From contig AJFK01000085.1 in assembly GCA_000467715.1 (NCBI GenBank), forward strand, positions 1 to 64,000: 64,000 nucleotides of DNA, read 5' to 3'. Origin of the DNA: Hysterium pulicare CBS 123377. Its lineage: Eukaryota > Ascomycota > Dothideomycetes > Hysteriales > Hysteriaceae. The notes below the pieces were generated by a model that did no database searches, was not told the DNA's origin, and saw nothing but the letters and a program-made list of their open reading frames with translations. Both the position numbers and the translations under genes were made by a program. How positions within the stretch are numbered: position 1 is the first letter of the stretch; each line of letters starts with the position of its first letter. Shown one piece after another: positions 59,639-64,000 of this stretch.

Positions 59639-60697
59639 TTTGCCCACTACCAAAGAAGACGATTGTACAGCTTCTACGCTGTCTATGAACACTAAATTGA
59701 TACAAAGGAAAGAAACAATGCTAAGCAATCAGCATGTTGAGTTTTGTATGGCTGGAGCCATAGAAAGGTTGACTGCCAAGCTAGTGTTGATTAAAACCAG
59801 CCGCTGCGCGATTCAGCTCTGCATCGTCGTAATGCATCTAGCCTATCTGGCTAGCCTAGCCCATGCACCGTAGGCTTTGTATAGATTCGTCTATACAACG
59901 TCCACGCTAAGGCGGCGGCCCTGGGCCTTCTAGTAGGCCTACTGCTAGAGGGCCAATGCAGGCTCGGGAGCGTCCCAGTGCATCCTATTGTTTTCCACCA
60001 ACGTCCGTACCAATTGTATGAGGGGGACTATGGGCGACGTACGCCAAGAGGTGGAGGGAGAGGGAGAGGGTCGAGAGAGAGGTCGAGAGAGAGGTCGGTT
60101 CGAAGCAGGCCGACGAAGAGAGGGCAGCCAGGGGTTTGTACGCGAGGACCTTGGTAGCCCAATTTGGCAGAGGATTTGTATAGGAACAACGCAACCGTCG
60201 TTGCTGCCAGTAAGCTTGGCGCTAGGCCTTCTTCTTCTCAATCTTCTTGTTGTATACTTCCTATTCTATTGAATTGAAACAGCGGTCAAAACAAGCAATC
60301 CGTTTTGAGTACAAACGGCTATACTTCTTAACTCGTAGGTAGGAAGGTTGGTGCAGCTGGTAGAGTTGACGCTGCAGGCAGTTGAGCGTTTCGCGCCTAG
60401 TTTGGCTATCAAATCTACTCTCTTTGAGCAGTTCAAGCTCTTTAAACAGCTGTTTGATTGCGCTAGAGAGGTAGTGGCTAGGAAGAATCTTATCGTTGGT
60501 AGATTCAAATTTAGTATGCTTGGATTTGGTAGGGAGAGATTTCACCATTTTGTCGAATTTTAAAGGTTTCGGAACCTGGGGTAGCGACGCAGTAGTTTAA
60601 ATTAATGGCACCGCGGCAGACGGTTTTGTAGGTTATTTCATAGTGTTTTTTGAATCAGGAATGATTGGTTTTAGATTGGGTGCTTTCAGCTACTATA

Positions 60698-60820
60698 TGT
60701 TATAATTTAAGTAGTGGTGGTGTAGATTGGTTTATTGTTTAAAGGGTGCGGAAGGCCCCTGAGTGTACCAATCGGGCCGGAACAACTATGTTCCGGTGTG
60801 CCAAGCCCAGATTCGTAACA
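60698..60820 (-). repeat. Right terminal repeat of the LTR element
   Basis: Second copy of the terminal repeat. It is followed at once by TATAG (60821-60825), the right copy of the target duplication. Confidence 0.85.
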
Positions 60821-60825
60821 TATAG
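60821..60825. repeat. Target-site duplication TATAG, right copy
   Basis: Identical to 59510-59514. Confidence 0.8.
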
Positions 60826-61090
60826 GTAGGGCAGCGTTAGTTTTAAACATATTAGTAGAGCATAGAATAATAGGGTTAATTACTTATTACTTACTATAAG
60901 AGGTAGTTACTAGGAAAAAGAGAACATTTTAATAGTATAAGAGAGAGAGAGATTAGCAGCAGTTTAAATATATATTAAAGCCTAATCTATGAATCAGTTA
61001 AATTTTATAAAGTATTATAGTAATAATATAACTAATAGGGAACTATATTTAAATTAGTAACGTAACGTAGTTTAGGGGTAATAGAAAGGC
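60826..61090. repeat. TpA-rich (RIP-like) island, right part
   Basis: Same composition as 59220-59514, ending shortly before the METTL16-type gene. Probably the other half of the block split by the LTR element. Confidence 0.5.
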
Positions 61091-61141
61091 TTACTACAAT
61101 TAGGCCAAATTCCAAGGAAAGCATGCAAAGAACCGCACATT

Positions 61142-62770
61142 ATGGCTCAACCAAAAATGTTTTTCTACGAGGAAGAGATTAGTTTTGAGGCTCTTGCTAA
61201 AGAAGACCCTGATTTTGCTGCAATATATGAAAAGAACAAAGGGCAAATTGACTTCCAGGATCCTCAAGCGTTGAAGTAGGTTTCTGCGTTTTATACTACT
61301 TCGAAGATTTATCCGCCACTATAGCTTTCATTTTCTTGCCTATAATGACTTTGTCGTCTCTTTATCAACTGTATCTGTACACTTACGTCATTTTACTACT
61401 CGAACCTTTGCGCTTTGTTTTCCTTAAAAGAGCCTGCGTGTTAATACGAAGCAGGCAATTGACGAAGAGTATCCTGAAGAGAGACTTTAACCTCTTGGTA
61501 GAGCTGCCGGATGATAGACTATGTCCTCCTGTACGGGTTCACCGCGTACTTTCATCCCTCCGCCAGTGACGACATGCTAACGCTCGACAGGTTCCAGTAC
61601 GCTGGAACTACGTCCAATGGATCCAATCTCTAATCGACACCACCAATCCAAACTACTCCGAAACCCCAGACCCCAATCGCCATATCACCGGCTTAGACAT
61701 GTATGGCTGTCTTCCTTGACCCATCTCTCAAATCAGGCTTCTAATGCTTCTCTAGCGGTACCGGAGCCTCGGCTATCTACCCCATCCTAACCCTCAGCAC
61801 ACGCCCTACCTGGTCGATGTGTGCTACAGAGGTCGACCCCTCAAACGCCGCCTCCGCCCTCAGAAACATAAATCTCAACTCCCTTCATTCTCGCTGCTCC
61901 GTCATCCAACACACTGTTTCTAACATGTTAATCCCACCTTTCGAAATGCTAGGAATCGACCACCTGGACTTCACAATATGCAACCCCCCGTTCTTCGCCT
62001 CCATACAAGAAATGCACGAAAGCTTATCCGGCTCCGGGAAGCGTCGAAAGCCCAGCGCCGTATGTACAGGCGCAGAGATAGAAATGGTGTGTCCAGGCGG
62101 AGACCTCGGTTTCGTGCTCCGACTCGTCGAAGAGAGCTTGGCTCTCCGAGAAAAGGTGAGATGGTATAGCAGCATGTTCGGCAAGCTTAGCAGCTGCCGG
62201 GCCGTAGTGGAAAAGCTAAAAGAGGTTGGGATCAAAAACTGGGCGGTGACTTGTTTGTGGGCGGGAGGCAAGACCAGACGGTGGGCTGTTGCTTGGAGTT
62301 TCGGGGATTGGAGACCGAGGAATGATGTTGTCCGGCATGGACTTCTTCCGCTTGACATCCTGCCTTTTCCGACGGACTTCCATATTTCCTTGGAGGGGAA
62401 ACAGGATATCGGTGTAGTTGCAGATACTATGGATAGGCATATGGAGGCTTTGGAAATCCGATGGCTCTACAAGCCCAAATTACGTACAGGTATCGGCTTG
62501 ACATCTCAGAATGTTTGGAGTAGGGCTTATCGGCGCCAGCAGAAGAGAAAGGATGATGAACGGGTGGCTGGAAATAATGATGAGAATGATGAGGATTGTG
62601 AAGAGAACGAAAATGAGGTTGTGGCGCTTGGATTCAAGATTCGGGTTTTGGAGGACGGAGATCCCTTCCACCCGGTGAAAGAAGTCAGTGTAAGATGGTT
62701 GAGGGGTACGGACCAAGTGCTTTGGGAAAGCTTTTGTGGAATGTTGAAGAGGGTTGTTGATGGGGCTTGA
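61142..62770 (+). CDS. METTL16: METTL16-type RNA N6-adenosine methyltransferase
   Basis: SAM-dependent methyltransferase family that installs m6A in U6 snRNA in yeast and animals. Exons: 61142-61275, 61455-61530, 61591-61700 and 61756-62770, about 444 residues. The conserved N-terminus contains FQDPQALKQLTKSILKRDF; the SAM-binding motif is DIGTGASAIYPIL after the exon 3/4 junction, and the catalytic NPPF motif is CNPPFFASIQEMH. Further family segments are TGAEIEMVCPGGDLGFVLRL and WYSSMFGKLSSCRAV. Intron 1 is 179 bases, long for this window. The C-terminal region from ~residue 330 is partly acidic (NDENDEDCEENENE). It starts only 50 bases after the TpA-rich island, so its promoter lies in repeat DNA. 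Confidence 0.9.
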
Positions 62771-63147
62771 TCCGCAGCTTAGCATGAGGTCGAAGATGAG
62801 GGTAAAGTAGAGTCTATGCATAACGATACCAACCGCTCCGGTGGAGTTGAGTCTAGAGTTGAGGAACTAAGTGATGAGAAGATAGAATATAATACCCTAG
62901 AAAAGGGAAGAATTGAGCTACATATGCATGCCGCCCTTACCTTCTCCAAGCAAACTGAGGCCAAGGTTGAGGAAGAGAAGGATGAAATGCTGGCTACTGC
63001 TGTTAAAGAAAACAGATATAAAGACTTGCGATACCGAGGGTATTCGAGTAGCAGTCACACCGGCACATTCACAATGCATGGCTTCACCTGTTCGATCAGC
63101 CAATCCTTCAAAACTACGTTCTCATACGGAGGCTTCTTGAGTAACAG
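62771..63147. other. Convergent intergenic region with part of a tandem repeat
   Basis: Lies between the ends of the METTL16-type gene and the acidic hypothetical gene. The left copy of a direct repeat (about 63051-63125) is here; the right copy overlaps the 3' end of the minus-strand gene. Confidence 0.45.
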
Positions 63148-63208
63148 TTATATCGGCATATTCACAATAATGGGATTCAGTTGTTCGATCAACCCATCTT
63201 TCAAAACT
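63051..63208. repeat. Imperfect tandem repeat, unit about 80 bases
   Basis: Two copies, about 63051-63129 and 63135-63208, share CGGCA(C/T)ATTCACAAT, (T)GTTCGATCA and TTCAAAAC(T/C)(A/C)CGTTCTCAT words in the same order. Read on the minus strand the units resemble LKDxLIEQ..IVN segments. Seen directly. Confidence 0.7.
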
Positions 63209-63705
63209 CCGTTCTCATCCTCGTCGTCTTCCTCCTCCTCATACTCATTCGTTTCTTCATACTCATTCCCTTCTTCATATCCGTTCTCTTTCTCGTCATG
63301 CTCTGCCTCCATCTCGTCAAGCTCAGGGTGCCACTTCAAAATAGGCAGCCTCAGTCCACGGCGGTCATAAGGGAAGATGGCTTCCACAGAGCAACTGCGA
63401 ACGTGTCCACAAAACGAGTCACTCAGAGTGGCAAAAGTGTCACCATGTAACGGTCCCCTGCCAACCGGTACTTCAGTGGTTGTCCCTTGTGGCTGCATAG
63501 TTGAGACGGTCTGTCGACTTAGCAGGCCTATAGAGATCTCAATGATAATGTCTTCATCCCCTTGTGGCATTCGATGCTGTCTTTGGAAAGGAAAGTCGGT
63601 GGCTTGCAAGGCGTCCACGGTGTCTTCAGGGTCGAAAAACGTGAATGAGTCTCGATGTTGGACGCGATAGAAGAAAGGTATACTTTCGCTCAATGGGGAC
63701 CACAT
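63148..63705 (-). CDS. Acidic hypothetical protein
   Basis: Single frame of 185 residues starting MWSPLSESIPFFYRVQHRDS. It has a plausible folded N-terminal half (TVDALQATDFPFQRQHRMPQ; IIIEISIGLLSRQTVSTMQP) and then a strongly acidic Glu/Tyr-rich stretch (about residues 135-165) followed by NGVLKDGLIEQLNPIIVNMPI-like end. No family recognised. The opposite strand is also open here (62816-63370), but that frame is just a Ser-rich mirror of the acidic tract. A downstream repeat copy suggests that the 3' end may have been duplicated or extended by splicing, which I could not resolve. Confidence 0.45.
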   Translation of the reverse strand: MWSPLSESIPFFYRVQHRDSFTFFDPEDTVDALQATDFPFQRQHRMPQGDEDIIIEISIGLLSRQTVSTMQPQGTTTEVPVGRGPLHGDTFATLSDSFCGHVRSCSVEAIFPYDRRGLRLPILKWHPELDEMEAEHDEKENGYEEGNEYEETNEYEEEEDDEDENGVLKDGLIEQLNPIIVNMPI

Positions 63706-64000
63706 CTTCTAACGAATTGTGTGGTTTGCGGAGGAATGCCAGGTCTAAATTAATAAGGGATATTTGGACTCGGTCTCGAAGAAATGAGGAAAAGTAGAGA
63801 ATCGAAGGAATTCACCCACGGCACAACACTCTCATAGACTGCTGTATGTGCGAGAGTGTGAAGTATGAACGAAGGTGCTTGGCGATATGAAGTGTCGCCC
63901 AAAGGCATTGTGTACGCTTACCTATCCGAGTCACGTCCACATGTGGTACGACTAACGCTGACCACTGCTATCCTTACCAACACAATCAACCCATCTCCTG
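63706..64000. other. Upstream region at right window edge
   Basis: 295 bases upstream of the hypothetical minus-strand gene. No gene or clear site is seen before the window ends. Confidence 0.4.

Larger units (their letters stand above)
59515..60820 (-). mobile_element. Small nonautonomous LTR element (TRIM-like), structurally whole
   Basis: Two direct terminal repeats of about 124 bases (59515-59638 and 60698-60820), each starting TGTTA and ending TAACA, flank about 1.06 kb of internal sequence. The 5-base target duplication TATAG is at 59510-59514 and 60821-60825. The internal part holds no recognisable gag, protease, reverse transcriptase or integrase, so it is nonautonomous and would need enzymes from another element. 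A purine-rich tract by the left repeat, when read on the minus strand, suggests minus orientation. The two repeats differ at only a few positions, so the insertion looks fairly recent. Treated as a fossil or dormant copy. Confidence 0.75.

Noticed and set aside
62816-63370. A 184-codon plus-strand Ser-rich frame
   Set aside because: It mirrors an acidic Glu-rich tract on the other strand and has no domain; the minus frame is preferred.

Overview
The window looks like chromosomal DNA of a filamentous ascomycete (Pezizomycotina; a leotiomycete is a guess, not proven). The reasons are short GT..AG introns of about 50-60 bases with CTAAC-type branch sites, an Atg28-like protein, an eisosome core protein, kinesin-5 of the BimC type, fungal-type RNA triphosphatase, and TpA-rich islands that resemble repeat-induced point mutation (RIP). 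No bacterial features, CRISPR arrays, rRNA genes or convincing tRNA genes were seen. Exon limits were worked out by eye from splice sites, reading phase and family similarity.

Layout, left to right. 0-5 kb: the 3' part of the eisosome gene PIL1 (+), the mitochondrial sorting-assembly subunit SAM37 (-), and a conserved nuclear-looking protein of unknown function (+). 4.8-13.85 kb: a 9-kb stretch with no recognisable gene, bounded on both sides by gene 3' ends; it contains a promoter-like segment with a proline-rich 33-residue small ORF and, at 11.3-13.7 kb, AT-rich mosaic DNA. 13.85-24.3 kb: mitochondrial isoleucyl-tRNA synthetase (-), a small basic protein (-), a PHAF1/UPF0183-family protein (-) and kinesin-5 (+). 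24.9-33.1 kb: a SANT-like plus ADP-ribosyltransferase-like protein (-), a quinone-oxidoreductase-like MDR enzyme (+) and SPT5 (+).

34.9-47.7 kb: an F-box-like protein (-), phosphopantetheine adenylyltransferase (-), the WD40 protein DCAF7/WDR68 (+), a secreted alpha-carbonic anhydrase lacking one zinc ligand (-), an Atg28-like coiled-coil protein (+) and a tiny four-exon DUF1748 protein (-). 48.7-58.8 kb: four housekeeping genes on the plus strand: pyruvate kinase, mRNA-capping triphosphatase CET1, proteasome subunit RPN2 and heme O synthase COX10. 58.9-61.1 kb: a small nonautonomous LTR element with a 5-base target duplication, inserted into an older TpA-rich island. 61.1-64 kb: a METTL16-type RNA methyltransferase (+) and an acidic hypothetical protein (-).

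The genes are mostly unrelated housekeeping functions (mitochondrial biogenesis, transcription elongation and capping, proteasome, mitosis, CoA and heme A synthesis), as expected for a conserved chromosome arm; there is no biosynthetic cluster or operon-like system. The most unusual items are the ADP-ribosyltransferase-like gene, the zinc-ligand-deficient carbonic anhydrase, the 9-kb convergent desert with its small SH3-ligand-like peptide, and the nested LTR element.
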